A DNA stretch of 64,000 nucleotides from CAMAVH01 sp046297835 (GTDB lineage: Bacteria > Pseudomonadota > Alphaproteobacteria > SMXQ01): assembly GCA_046297835.1 (NCBI GenBank), contig JBKBHI010000001.1, positions 186,001 through 250,000 on the forward strand. The letters are read 5' to 3'. The notes beneath the pieces were generated by a model, which worked only from the letters and a program-made list of their open reading frames with translations, searched no databases and was not told the origin of the DNA. Below, in pieces: positions 10,030 to 19,149 of this stretch. Position numbers and translations under genes: made by a program. How positions within the stretch are numbered: the stretch's first letter is position 1; each line of letters starts with the position of its first letter.

Positions 10030-11595
10030 TTAGACGGTGACTCCGGCGCCCGACGTCTGCCAGTTCTCGAACGGGCCAGGACGCATGTCGCGGGCGGTCT
10101 GAAAAGTCACGGTTCCAGCGAGCCGGGCGGCCTGCATCGCGTCGTTGAAAATCTCGACGATGTTGGCGCGGATGTCGGGCGGAAGGTTCTCCCGCGTGCG
10201 CACCGCCAGATCGAAGTGCGGCAGGCGGACGAAGCCGTCGAGCTGCAACGGCCCGAGCTTGCTCATTTCGGCCTCGATGATGAAACGCGCGCCGTCGTTC
10301 CGCTCGCCGCCATCCTGACGGCCGCGCCGCAACGACATGCGGATATGCCGCAGCTTGTCGCCGTCGAACACCGGCACCAGCAAGGTCTGCCAGCCGTTCG
10401 CCTGGGTTTCGGCTAGCCGCGGCAGGGCCGCCATGTCGTCGGCCAGCCGGCCGATCAACGCGCCGTGGCCGGTTCGTTTCAAACTCTCGATAGCGGGTTC
10501 GCCGAGCCATTGGCGCAGATTGCCGGCGCGCGCCGCGGCGATGAACAGCAGCAGTCCGGCGGTCAAGGTCGGTCCGACGCGCGGCACGGCCGCGAGCGCG
10601 CTTTGCTGCACGGCAGGCGGCGCGATTTTGTCGAGCGCATCGAAGGTCTCGCGCAAGGCCGGCCATTCTTGGCTCAGCGACATCATGCGTCGCGAGGCGC
10701 CGATCTCTTGCGCGACGCGGTCGGCGCGCGCCGTTGCTGGATCGCGTGGCGAGAGCATTTCCAGAAGGATCCGGCTGCCGGGCGGTTCGGCGGCTGGCGT
10801 CGGCAGGCGCAGCAGGCCGAACGGCGTGCGCAACAGCGTCGTGCCCGGCGGGTCGTTGGCGGCGGGAGCGAGCGACGTCGCGGCGAAGGTGACGGCATCG
10901 TCGGCGAGCGCGATGCCGGGCGCGGGGCGCGGCATCGGCATATCTGCGCGCGTTGCGCCGTCGGCGGCGCGCGAAGGCGGCGGAAGGACGCCGAGCACTC
11001 GCACCTCGACCCGGCCGTCCTGCGGCGTCGGCAAGGCCGTCGAAGGCGGGAGAGGCGCGGCGGCTGCTTGCGTCGGCGGCGTCAAGCGACCCGAGAGAAT
11101 CGCGCCGGGACGGAGGCCGAGCGCATCGGCGAGTTGGACGGGGTTGTGCGCCTTTGCCAACGGCTCCAGCGGGACGCGCGCTTTTGCGCCAATTGGCTCC
11201 TGTCCGGCTGCGAGCGGCGGCTTGCCGTTCTGCGGCGCCGAGGAGGGCGGCGCGGCATTCTGCTGTCCGAGCGGGCGGCCGTCGACCGAGAGGATGAGCA
11301 TTTGCGACTGCGCGCCGAGCGTCTGTATCTGTAGCGCGACGCTCGCGCCGACGCGCAAAGCGAGGGCCGTCTGCAGGGCGATCGTGCCTTGCTCGGTGCG
11401 GATGACGGCGTGGCCGCGCGGTCCGCGCTCGACGACGACGCCGTTGATCAGCGCGCCGACGCCAAGCTGCGCGATGGACGCCGGCACCGCGCCGCCGGAC
11501 ACGGCGGCGAGAGCGGTCGCGGCCGCATTGGCCACGGCCAGAGAGGGCGCGGCGGCGGCCGGAACGACGGGGCGAACGGCGGGAACTTGGGTCAT
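10030..11595 (-). CDS. FliK-like hook-length-control-type protein (second copy)
   Basis: The coding region runs from the ATG at 11595 (MTQVPAVRPVVPAAAAPSLA), which overlaps the flhG stop as ATGA, and gives 521 residues. The N-terminal two thirds are Ala/Pro-rich and low complexity. The C-terminal part (about 400-510, LLVPVFDGDKLRHIRMSLRR ... LGPLQLDGFVRLPHFDLAVRT) resembles the globular C-terminal domain of hook-length regulators, with the L-G-P/x-(V/L)-x-(L/V) core strand. A separate, better fliK lies at 24142-25641. The role is therefore unclear: a second ruler-type protein, or a partner of FlhF/FlhG. Confidence 0.6.
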   Translation of the reverse strand: MTQVPAVRPVVPAAAAPSLAVANAAATALAAVSGGAVPASIAQLGVGALINGVVVERGPRGHAVIRTEQGTIALQTALALRVGASVALQIQTLGAQSQMLILSVDGRPLGQQNAAPPSSAPQNGKPPLAAGQEPIGAKARVPLEPLAKAHNPVQLADALGLRPGAILSGRLTPPTQAAAAPLPPSTALPTPQDGRVEVRVLGVLPPPSRAADGATRADMPMPRPAPGIALADDAVTFAATSLAPAANDPPGTTLLRTPFGLLRLPTPAAEPPGSRILLEMLSPRDPATARADRVAQEIGASRRMMSLSQEWPALRETFDALDKIAPPAVQQSALAAVPRVGPTLTAGLLLFIAAARAGNLRQWLGEPAIESLKRTGHGALIGRLADDMAALPRLAETQANGWQTLLVPVFDGDKLRHIRMSLRRGRQDGGERNDGARFIIEAEMSKLGPLQLDGFVRLPHFDLAVRTRENLPPDIRANIVEIFNDAMQAARLAGTVTFQTARDMRPGPFENWQTSGAGVTV

Positions 11596-12416
11596 GAAGC
11601 TCCCCGCAGCGGCACCGAAGCGGCGAGGCGGTGGGCGAGCTGCGCCACGTCGGCGGCGGCGTCGCTGTTGGGATAACGCATGAGCAGCGGCGTCTGCTGG
11701 CGGATCGTGTCGCGCACGTGCGGATCGTCGCGCACGACGCCGGCGAGCGGCGGGCTGCATTTCAGGAAATTCTCGCAGGCGCGCAGCAGCGTGGCGTAAG
11801 TCCGTTCGCCGTCGCGCGACGACGCCGCCTTGTTGACGACGGCGCGCAGGTCCGCGTCGGGCCGCTCGTTCTTGACGATTTTGATGAGCGCGTAGGCGTC
11901 GGTCAGCGCCGTCGGCTCGTCGGTGGTGACGACGAGACCGATGCCGGCGCGGCTCAGCATGGCGCGCGCCGTGCGGTCGATGCCGGCGCCGATGTCGATC
12001 ACCAGCCAATCGTAACCGCGCGCCAAGGCCATCAGGTCGTCGCGCAGAGCCACGAGACGCGCGGGCGGCAGGCTGGCAAGCCCGCCGGCGCCGGACTGGC
12101 CGGCGATGATGTCGAAGCCGCCCTCCTCGAAGCGGAAGGTCGCGCCTTGCAGTGTGCGGCGGCCGGCGATGACGGAGGAGAGGTCGTGCTTGGGCGCGAG
12201 GCCGAGCTGGATATCGATGTTGGCGAGGCCGAGATCGCCGTCGAACAGCAGGACGCGCTGGCCGGCTTGCGCCAGCGCGTGGCACAGCGTGACCGACAGC
12301 CAAGTCTTGCCGACGCCGCCTTTGCCGGAGCTGACGGCGACGACGTTGCCGACGGGAAGCGCCGCGGCGGCGGAACCGCCGCCGACGACGGTGAAGGGGC
12401 GGAGGGGCGAGGTCAT
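11592..12416 (-). CDS. flhG: MinD/ParA-type flagellar number regulator FlhG
   Basis: From the ATG at 12416, which overlaps the flhF stop (ATGA), the protein has 274 residues. It has the deviant Walker A motif SSGKGGVGKTW (about 29-39), the LLFDGDLGLANIDIQLGL segment and the LVIDIGAGI switch of the MinD/FlhG branch. FlhG limits flagellar number and acts on FlhF. The N-terminus lacks an evident DQAxxLR FlhF-activating helix, so its contact with FlhF may differ. Its place between flhF and a fliK-like gene in the export operon supports the call. Confidence 0.92.
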   Translation of the reverse strand: MTSPLRPFTVVGGGSAAAALPVGNVVAVSSGKGGVGKTWLSVTLCHALAQAGQRVLLFDGDLGLANIDIQLGLAPKHDLSSVIAGRRTLQGATFRFEEGGFDIIAGQSGAGGLASLPPARLVALRDDLMALARGYDWLVIDIGAGIDRTARAMLSRAGIGLVVTTDEPTALTDAYALIKIVKNERPDADLRAVVNKAASSRDGERTYATLLRACENFLKCSPPLAGVVRDDPHVRDTIRQQTPLLMRYPNSDAAADVAQLAHRLAASVPLRGAS

Positions 12417-13408
12417 GGCGCGGACTCGGCGAAATCGGGTTCCGCGGCCGCCAGGCTGGCGACGCGGTCGGCGGGAGAGGCGGTCAGAAGGCGGGCGAGG
12501 GCGAGCGGATTGAGCGGCGCGAGACCGTCGGCGAGATGCGGGCCGATGCCGACGTCGCACAGGCGGAGGCCGGCGCGATGGGCGGCGGCGAGCATGCCGC
12601 CGAGGCGGCGGGCGGTGTCGAGGCGGGTGACGAGCAGGCGCGACGCGCCGAACGCGGCGAACGCTTGCGCCATGTCGGCGCATTCGTCGGCGTCCATGCC
12701 GGCGGGCAGCACGAGCACCGGTTCGGCCTCGCTGGCTGCGGCGATATCTGCGAGACGGCGCAGGTCGGCGGCGTCGAACGGGTTGACGCCGGTGGTGTCG
12801 ATCAGCGCCAAGTCCGCGCTGCGCGATGCCGCCACGGCGGCGCGCAGTTCGCTGTCGTCGCCGGCGGCGCGCGGCGAAATGCCGAGCAGCGCGCCGTAGC
12901 CGGCGAATTGCTCGCGCGCGCCGGTGCGCAGGCTGTCGGTGGTGATGAGGGCGGCGGTCCGTTTGGCGAGGCGCGCGCGCGCCGCGAGCTTTGCGGCGGT
13001 GACGGTCTTGCCGGCGCCCGGCGGGCCGATCAGCAGCAGCGGCCGCTCCGCCGCGCCGACCGCGAGCGGCGCGAAGACGAATTGGCTGTCGAGCGCGCTG
13101 GCGAGGGCGAGCACGGCGTCGTCGACGCTGTATGCGGCGGCCGCGTCGGCGATGCGCTCGGCGAGGGCGGCGGGCACGCGATGGTAATCGAGCGTGTCCT
13201 GCAGCGCGTCGAACCCGTCGGCGGGTTCGGCGGAGACGGGCAAGACGTCGAGGACGCTCTCGGGGGCGGGATCGACAGCGGCGACGACTTCGACCTGGCC
13301 CTGCGCCGGCTCATGGCTGGAGACGATGACCGCGTCCGCGCCCAGCTCGGCGCGCACGAGCCGCATCGCCGCCGCCATGTTCTCCGCTTTGAAGGTTCTC
13401 AACCGCAT
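12413..13408 (-). CDS. flhF: SRP-type GTPase FlhF (flagellar placement)
   Basis: The 331-residue protein begins MRLRTFKAENMAAAMRLVRAELG, the typical FlhF N-terminus. Its SRP-GTPase NG domain has G1 GPPGAGKT (about residue 130), a DSLRTGAREQ segment and the LIDTTGVN G3 region. FlhF directs flagella to the cell pole in polar flagellates. The basic middle region is short and Ala/Asp-rich. It is translationally coupled to flhG and lies 27 bases after flhA. Confidence 0.95.
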   Translation of the reverse strand: MRLRTFKAENMAAAMRLVRAELGADAVIVSSHEPAQGQVEVVAAVDPAPESVLDVLPVSAEPADGFDALQDTLDYHRVPAALAERIADAAAAYSVDDAVLALASALDSQFVFAPLAVGAAERPLLLIGPPGAGKTVTAAKLAARARLAKRTAALITTDSLRTGAREQFAGYGALLGISPRAAGDDSELRAAVAASRSADLALIDTTGVNPFDAADLRRLADIAAASEAEPVLVLPAGMDADECADMAQAFAAFGASRLLVTRLDTARRLGGMLAAAHRAGLRLCDVGIGPHLADGLAPLNPLALARLLTASPADRVASLAAAEPDFAESAP

Positions 13409-13435
13409 GCGTCCGCGCTCCTTGCGCGTTCAGCG

Positions 13436-15553
13436 TCAGATTTGTCCGAGGGTCTTGATGCGCGCCTTGGGATACACTTCCGTTTGCGCCATGACCGTGG
13501 TCGCCGGACGGAACCGCTCGACGATGGAGCGCACGTATGGCCGCACGTTGGCGCTGGTCAGCAGCACGGGGTTCTCGCCGAGCATGGCCTGGCGCTCGAA
13601 AATCTGGCGCAGCTTGGTGATGAAATCCTGCAACCGGCTCGGCGCGAGCGAAAGCTGGCGGTCTTCGCCGGTGCCGATGAGCGATTCTGCGAACGCCTGC
13701 TCCCATTCGGGCGACAGGGTGATCATCGGCACGTAGCCCGCCGCCGAGGTGTTGGCGTCGCTGATCTGGCGCGCCAGGCGGGTGCGGACATGCTCGGTGA
13801 TCGATTGCAGATTGTGCGTGTAGCTGCAGGATTCGAACACGCCTTCGAGAATCGTCGGCAGATCGCGGATCGACAGGCGCTCGGCGAGCAGGTTCTGCAG
13901 CACGCGCTGCAGGCCGGAGATCGAGATTTGCGACGGGATCAGGTCGGCGACGAGCTTCTGGTGCTCCTTGCCCATCTCGTCGAGCAGCTTCTGCGTCTCG
14001 GCGTAGGACAGCAGCTCCGACATATGCTCCTTCACCGTCTCGGTGAGGTGCGTGGTGACGACGGTGGCCGGATCGACGACGGTATAGCCGCGGAACGAGG
14101 CCTCCTCGCGCAGCCCGTCGGCGACCCACATGGCCGGCAGGCCGAAGGTCGGTTCGACGGTCTCCTCGCCGGCCAGCGCGATGCGCTCGCCCTTGGGGTC
14201 CATCACCAGCAGCATGTTCGGGCGCAGATCGCCGCGCCCGGCCTCAATCTCCTTGACGCGCACGACATAGGTGTTGGCCGGCAGCTGCATGTTGTCCTGG
14301 ATGCGGACGGAAGGCAGCACGAAGCCCATGTCGGAAGCGAGCTGGCGGCGCAGCGCCTTGATCTGGTCGGTGAGGCGCTGGCCGTTCTCGTTGTTGATGA
14401 GCTGCAGCAGGCCGTAGCCGAGCTCGAGGCGGATGTAGTCCATCTGCAGCGCTGCGGAGATCGGCTCTTCGGCGACCGGCACGGCGGCCGCGGCGCGCTG
14501 TTCCGACGCGGCGATGTCCTGCTTGGCGCGCGCCTGCTTCTTGCTCAGGCGGTAGGCGGCGTAGCCCGCGCCGCTCGCGAGCGCGAGGAACGGCAGCATG
14601 GGGATGCCGGGCAGCAGCGACATGAGGACCAGCAAGCTGGCCGACAGGCCGAGGGCGGCGGGATAGCCGCCGAGCTGGGCGAACAGCGCCTTGTCGGCGG
14701 TGCCGTTGACGCCGGCTTTGGAGACGAGCATGCCGGCGGCGGTCGACACGACGAGCGCCGGAATCTGGCTGACCAAGCCGTCGCCGACCGTCATGAGGGT
14801 GTAGTAATGGCTGGCTTCGGCGAAGCTCAGGCCCTTTTGGGCCATGCCGATGATGATGCCGCCGATCACGTTGATGAAGGTGATCAGCAGGCCGGCGATG
14901 GCGTCGCCGCGCACGAACTTGGCCGAACCGTCCATCGCGCCGAAGAAGGTGCTTTCGTCCTCCAGCGTCTTGCGGCGCTGGCGCGCCTCGGCTTCGTCGA
15001 TCAAGCCGGCGGACAGGTCGGCGTCGATCGCCATCTGCTTGCCGGGCATGGCGTCCAAGCTGAAGCGCGCGGCCACTTCGGCGATGCGCCCGGAGCCCTT
15101 GGTGATGACGACGAAGTTCACGATGACGAGAATGGCGAAGACGATGACGCCGATGACGAAATTGCCGCCCATCACGAAATTGCCGAAGGCTTCGATGACC
15201 TTGCCGGCGGAATGGGTGCCTTCATGGCCGTGCGCCAGAATCAGGCGCGTCGAAGCCAGGTTGAGCGCGAGGCGCAGCATGGTGGCGATCAGCAGGACGG
15301 TCGGAAACGAGCTGAAGTCCAGCGGCCTGGCGATGAACAGGCAGGTCATCAGGATCAACACGGAGAAGGCGAAAGAGATGGCGATGCTGAAATCCAGCAG
15401 CCATGTCGGCAGCGGCAGGATCAGCACCATCAAGATGCTGACGACGCCGATCGCGAGCGCGATATCGCCGCGCTTCATCAGGGAATTGAACACGCCGACG
15501 ATGCCGGAGGAGGCGCCGGCGGAGGGGGCGACGTCGGTCGAGGGCATGGACAT
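13436..15553 (-). CDS. flhA: Flagellar export gate protein FlhA
   Basis: This 705-residue polytopic inner-membrane protein has eight predicted N-terminal membrane helices (about 30-340). Between them is the conserved cytoplasmic FHIPEP loop: GKQMAIDADLSAGLIDEAEA. The C-terminal cytosolic domain (about 360-700) forms the nonameric ring that receives substrate-chaperone complexes such as FliD, FliS and FlgN, all encoded in this window. Start at the ATG at 15553; an ATG two codons later is an alternative. Confidence 0.97.
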   Translation of the reverse strand: MSMPSTDVAPSAGASSGIVGVFNSLMKRGDIALAIGVVSILMVLILPLPTWLLDFSIAISFAFSVLILMTCLFIARPLDFSSFPTVLLIATMLRLALNLASTRLILAHGHEGTHSAGKVIEAFGNFVMGGNFVIGVIVFAILVIVNFVVITKGSGRIAEVAARFSLDAMPGKQMAIDADLSAGLIDEAEARQRRKTLEDESTFFGAMDGSAKFVRGDAIAGLLITFINVIGGIIIGMAQKGLSFAEASHYYTLMTVGDGLVSQIPALVVSTAAGMLVSKAGVNGTADKALFAQLGGYPAALGLSASLLVLMSLLPGIPMLPFLALASGAGYAAYRLSKKQARAKQDIAASEQRAAAAVPVAEEPISAALQMDYIRLELGYGLLQLINNENGQRLTDQIKALRRQLASDMGFVLPSVRIQDNMQLPANTYVVRVKEIEAGRGDLRPNMLLVMDPKGERIALAGEETVEPTFGLPAMWVADGLREEASFRGYTVVDPATVVTTHLTETVKEHMSELLSYAETQKLLDEMGKEHQKLVADLIPSQISISGLQRVLQNLLAERLSIRDLPTILEGVFESCSYTHNLQSITEHVRTRLARQISDANTSAAGYVPMITLSPEWEQAFAESLIGTGEDRQLSLAPSRLQDFITKLRQIFERQAMLGENPVLLTSANVRPYVRSIVERFRPATTVMAQTEVYPKARIKTLGQI

Positions 15554-15588
15554 GCGAGATCCTAAGATTCGAGCCTAAGGTCTAGGGC

Positions 15589-16971
15589 TCACGCCGTCGC
15601 TTCCATCTGCTCGCCGGGCATGGGCACCGCCACGCCTTCGTCGTTGTATTGCTTCAGCTTGTTGCGGAGGGTGCGGATCGAGATGCCGAGGATGTTGGCG
15701 GCGTGGGTGCGGTTGCCGAGGCAGTGCTGCAGCGTCTCGATGATCAGGTCGCGCTCGACTTCGGAGACGGTGCGGCCGACGAAGCGGCGCACCGCGGCGG
15801 CGCCCGCGACCGCGCCGTTGGCGATGGCGGCGTTGTCTTGCACGAACGCGTTGGCGATAGCGGCGCTGCCGCCGTTGAACGACAGCAGGATCGCTTCGGG
15901 CGCGATCTCGGGCCCTTCGGCGAGGAGAACCGCGCGGTGCATGGCGTTTTCCAGCTCGCGCACGTTGCCGCGCCAGGCGTGGGCGCGCAGCTTCTCGCGC
16001 GTCGCAGCGGCGAGCGGGCGGACCGGCACGCTGTTCAGGCCGGCGTATTTGTTGGAGAAATATTCGGCAAGCAGCTCGATGTCGTCGGCGCGCTCGCGCA
16101 GCGCCGGCACGCGGATCGTCACGACATTGAGGCGGAAGAACAGGTCTTCGCGGAACTGGCCCTGGCGTACCGCGCCTTCGAGATCGCGATTGGACGTGGC
16201 GATCAGGCGGACATCGACCTTTACCGGCTGCGAGCCGCCGACGCGGTCGACTTCGCGCTCCTGGATGACGCGCAGCAGCTTGGCTTGCAGGCGCGGATCC
16301 ATCTCGCTGATCTCGTCGAGCAGCAGAGTGCCGCCGTTGGCTTCCTCGAACTTGCCGATGCGGCGCGCGACGGCGCCGGTGAAAGCGCCTTTCTCGTGGC
16401 CGAACAGTTCGGATTCCAGCAGATGCTCGGGGATCGCGGCGCAATTGACGGCGATGAACTTGTTCTTCGCGCGGCGCGATTTCTGATGGATGTGGCGCGC
16501 CAGCAGCTCCTTGCCGGTGCCCGATTCGCCGTTGACCATCACGGTGGCGTCGGATTGCGCGATCTGGTCGGCCAGACGGATGGTCGCGGCCATTGCCGGG
16601 TCGCGGTGCACGATGGCGTGCGATTCTTCGGTCACGGCTTCCAGCACCGCGGCGATCAGCTCGGCGTCGGGCGGCAACGGGATGTATTCCTTAGCGCCGC
16701 ACTTGATGGCGGCGACGGCCGCGTCGGCGTCGTTGCCCAGGCCGCAGGCGACGACCGGCACGTTGATGCGCTCGGCGCTCAGGCTTTCCACCAGCTTGCG
16801 GATGTCCATCCGGATGTCCGCCATGATCACGTCGGCGCCTTGGCCGGCGCGCAGCGCCTGCAGGGCGCTTTCGATATCCTCGACGATGCTGACCTTGGCG
16901 CCGCGCGCCATGGCGATCTTGCTCGCCGCGCCGATCTGGCCGTTCAAGGAACCGATGATGATGAGCCGCAT
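15589..16971 (-). CDS. flbD: Sigma-54-dependent flagellar activator FlbD
   Basis: This 460-residue NtrC-family protein has a receiver-like domain (1-120) with Asp52. The first loop reads IIGSLNGQ, so the metal-binding acidic pair is missing, as in Caulobacter FlbD, where control passes through FliX rather than ordinary phosphorylation. The AAA domain has GESGTGKE, the sigma-54 contact loop GAFTGA and GGTLLLDEISEM. The Fis-type helix-turn-helix (CLGNRTHAANILGISIRTLRNKLKQY) binds ftr DNA. Its predicted sites, GGCA-N5-TGCC, occur before fliK, the flagellin genes, flgI, flgF and fliF. The ribosome site GGAG lies 9 bases before the ATG. Confidence 0.96.
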   Translation of the reverse strand: MRLIIIGSLNGQIGAASKIAMARGAKVSIVEDIESALQALRAGQGADVIMADIRMDIRKLVESLSAERINVPVVACGLGNDADAAVAAIKCGAKEYIPLPPDAELIAAVLEAVTEESHAIVHRDPAMAATIRLADQIAQSDATVMVNGESGTGKELLARHIHQKSRRAKNKFIAVNCAAIPEHLLESELFGHEKGAFTGAVARRIGKFEEANGGTLLLDEISEMDPRLQAKLLRVIQEREVDRVGGSQPVKVDVRLIATSNRDLEGAVRQGQFREDLFFRLNVVTIRVPALRERADDIELLAEYFSNKYAGLNSVPVRPLAAATREKLRAHAWRGNVRELENAMHRAVLLAEGPEIAPEAILLSFNGGSAAIANAFVQDNAAIANGAVAGAAAVRRFVGRTVSEVERDLIIETLQHCLGNRTHAANILGISIRTLRNKLKQYNDEGVAVPMPGEQMEATA

Positions 16972-17047
16972 GGTGGTCGCTCCTGGTGGATACGCGCTAA
17001 CTGGTTTCTTGCGGCCCGGTCGGGCCGCGGGTGCCGCAAAAAGCGGC

Positions 17048-17401
17048 TCAGGCGTGATCGGCCTTGACGATTTCGGTCATGGTCACGCCGAGACGTTCGT
17101 CGACGACGACGACCTCGCCGCGCGCCACGAGGCGGTTGTTGACGTAGATGTCGACCGCTTCGCCTACCTTGCGGTCGAGTTCGACGACCGCGCCGCGGCC
17201 CAGCTTGAGCAGCTGGCTGACTTGCATGTTGGCGCGGCCGAGGACGGCCGAAACCTGCACGGGAATATCGTAGACGGCCGAGAGATCGCTGCCGCTGCGC
17301 GGACGGTCGGCGCCGTCGTCGCTCGGGACGGGAACGGCGGCGGCCGGCTGTTGCGGCGTGTCGAAGATCGCGGTCGGATCGGGATTGGTGGTGTCGGCCA
17401 T
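17048..17401 (-). CDS. fliN: Flagellar motor switch protein FliN
   Basis: From the ATG at 17401, with GGAG 7 bases upstream, this is a 117-residue protein. The C-terminal SpoA domain (about 45-115) carries VQVSAVLGRANMQVSQLLKLGRGAVVELDRKVG and the ending VARGEVVVVDERLGVTMTEI, both diagnostic. FliN forms the lower part of the C-ring with FliM and docks the export ATPase through FliH. The order fliF-fliG-fliH-fliN-flbD is the classic alphaproteobacterial operon. Confidence 0.95.
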   Translation of the reverse strand: MADTTNPDPTAIFDTPQQPAAAVPVPSDDGADRPRSGSDLSAVYDIPVQVSAVLGRANMQVSQLLKLGRGAVVELDRKVGEAVDIYVNNRLVARGEVVVVDERLGVTMTEIVKADHA

Positions 17402-17414
17402 GGTAGTCTCCTGG

Positions 17415-18074
17415 TTAAACGAGGGTCGCGGCCCCGAGTGGTTCAGACTGGGGGGAGGCGCCATTGCCGTCCGTCACCCGTTCGATCGCGGCGTCGATGC
17501 GCCGCCAAAGTTTTCCGAGATTGCGCTCGGCGCCGCCGTCGGCCCATTCGATCCGGCAGTCGGTCTCGCTGAATTGGTCGTCGCCGAACAGCACGACCTT
17601 GCCCATGAATCCGGAGGCGGCGGCCATGCCGTCGACGCGCTCTTGCAGGGCGTCGATCACGCTGTCGTGGGCGCGGATGACGACGCGGGGCTCGTCGTAA
17701 AGGGTGTGCAGAGTGTCGCGCACGAGATTTTCGATCTCGGCCAGGCCGTTGCGCTTGGCGAGGGCGGGGACCAGCTTGCGCACGGCGGCGGAGACGACCT
17801 CGACGCCGCTGGCGATCGCCGCCTGGCGGATGTCGTCGAAGCGTCCGTTCATGTCGGCGAGGCGCGCGCCGATCTCGGCGAGCGCGGCGGCGGCCGCCTG
17901 CTCGACGCTCTGCGCCATTTCGGCATGGCCGGCCGCATGTCCGGCGCGGAAGCCTTCCTCGCGCGCGGCCGCGAGCTCCGCCTCGGAGAAGGTCGGCGGC
18001 GGCGGAACCTCGGGACCGGCTTTCGCCGGATCGAAGGAGTTGCCGAACAGGAATTTGGTGGCGTTGCTGCTCAT
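17415..18074 (-). CDS. fliH: Flagellar assembly protein FliH
   Basis: From the ATG at 18074 (MSSNATKFLFGNSFD) the protein has 219 residues: a short N-terminus with aromatic residues, a glycine-repeat-like helix (AREEGFRAGHAAGHAEMAQ, G-x3-G spacing) and a C-terminal domain. FliH is the stator-like regulator of FliI and links it to FliN. The start has been placed at this internal ATG because the frame further upstream overlaps fliG. It sits between fliG and fliN. Confidence 0.9.
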   Translation of the reverse strand: MSSNATKFLFGNSFDPAKAGPEVPPPPTFSEAELAAAREEGFRAGHAAGHAEMAQSVEQAAAAALAEIGARLADMNGRFDDIRQAAIASGVEVVSAAVRKLVPALAKRNGLAEIENLVRDTLHTLYDEPRVVIRAHDSVIDALQERVDGMAAASGFMGKVVLFGDDQFSETDCRIEWADGGAERNLGKLWRRIDAAIERVTDGNGASPQSEPLGAATLV

Positions 18075-18088
18075 GGCGGTGTTCCGGC

Positions 18089-19108
18089 CTAGTAGACCAG
18101 CTCGTCCTCTTCCTTGTTTTGGGCGATGACGATCTCGCCTTTCTCGGCGAGGTCCTTGGCGACGTTGACCATGTACATTTGCGCTTCGTCGACTTCGCGA
18201 AGGCGCACCGGACCCATGTCGTCCATCTCCTCGCGCAGCAGCTTGCCGGCGCGCTCGGACATGTTGGTGAAGAACAGGTTGCGCAACGCTTCCGACGCGC
18301 CCTTGAGGGCGAGCGAGAGCTTCGATTTTTCCGTGCCGCGCAACAGCGTCTGGATGCCGGTCGGATCGAGCTTGGCGAGATCCTCGAAGGTGAACATGAG
18401 GGCCTTGATCTTCTCGGCCGATTCGTGGCTGCGCTCTTCGAGCGAGCCCATGAAGCGGGACTCGGTGCCGCGGTCGAAGTTGTTGAAGATTTCTGCCATG
18501 ATCTCGTAGGGATCGCGGCGGTTGGTGCGCGCCAGGTTGCTCATGAATTCGGCGCGCAGGGTCTTTTCGACGCCGTCGAGCACGTCCTTCTGCACCATCT
18601 CCATGCGCAGCATCCGCATCACCACTTCCATCGCGAAGCTGTCCGGCAGATGGCCGAGCACGCGGGCGGCATGGTCGGGGCGGATCTTCGACAGGACGAC
18701 GGCGACGGTCTGCGGATATTCGTTCTTGAGGTACGCGGCGAGGACCTGCTCGTTGACGTTGCCGAGCTTGTCCCACATGGTGCGGCCGGCGGGGCCGCGG
18801 ATCTCGTCCATGATGGCGTCGACGCGCTCTTTCGGCATGGTCTTGAGCAGCAGGCGCTCGGTGCTTTCGAAGCTGCCGACCAGCGAGCCGGTCATCGACA
18901 GCTGCTCGACGAATTCGCCGAACAGGCGCTCCAGCACCACGGCGTTGACCGTGCCGAGCTGGGCCATGGCCTGCGACAGCTCCTTGATCTCCTCTTCGTC
19001 CATCAGCGAGAACAGCTTGGTCGCCTGATCCTCGTTGAGCGCGAGCATCATGATGGCGGCCTTCTGATGGCCGTTCAGTCCGCGATAATCTTCAACTGCT
19101 GTCGTCAT
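18089..19108 (-). CDS. fliG: Flagellar motor switch protein FliG
   Basis: This 339-residue protein aligns over its full length with FliG. The N-terminal domain that binds FliF (LNGHQKAAIMMLALNEDQAT), a middle domain with the EHPQ-like motif here reading NEYPQTVAVVLS, and the C-terminal charged helix that meets the stator (DDMGPVRLREVDEAQ) are all present. FliG transmits torque and sets rotation direction. Confidence 0.96.
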   Translation of the reverse strand: MTTAVEDYRGLNGHQKAAIMMLALNEDQATKLFSLMDEEEIKELSQAMAQLGTVNAVVLERLFGEFVEQLSMTGSLVGSFESTERLLLKTMPKERVDAIMDEIRGPAGRTMWDKLGNVNEQVLAAYLKNEYPQTVAVVLSKIRPDHAARVLGHLPDSFAMEVVMRMLRMEMVQKDVLDGVEKTLRAEFMSNLARTNRRDPYEIMAEIFNNFDRGTESRFMGSLEERSHESAEKIKALMFTFEDLAKLDPTGIQTLLRGTEKSKLSLALKGASEALRNLFFTNMSERAGKLLREEMDDMGPVRLREVDEAQMYMVNVAKDLAEKGEIVIAQNKEEDELVY

Positions 19109-19149
19109 GGCTCGGCTCTTTGCCTATCGGGTGCGGTTCTGCGGACGGC

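Noticed and set aside
12536..15565. A 1009-codon open frame on the plus strand opposite flhF and flhA
   Set aside because: It lies entirely opposite two conserved flagellar genes and its translation has low-complexity Gly/Ala/Arg/His composition.
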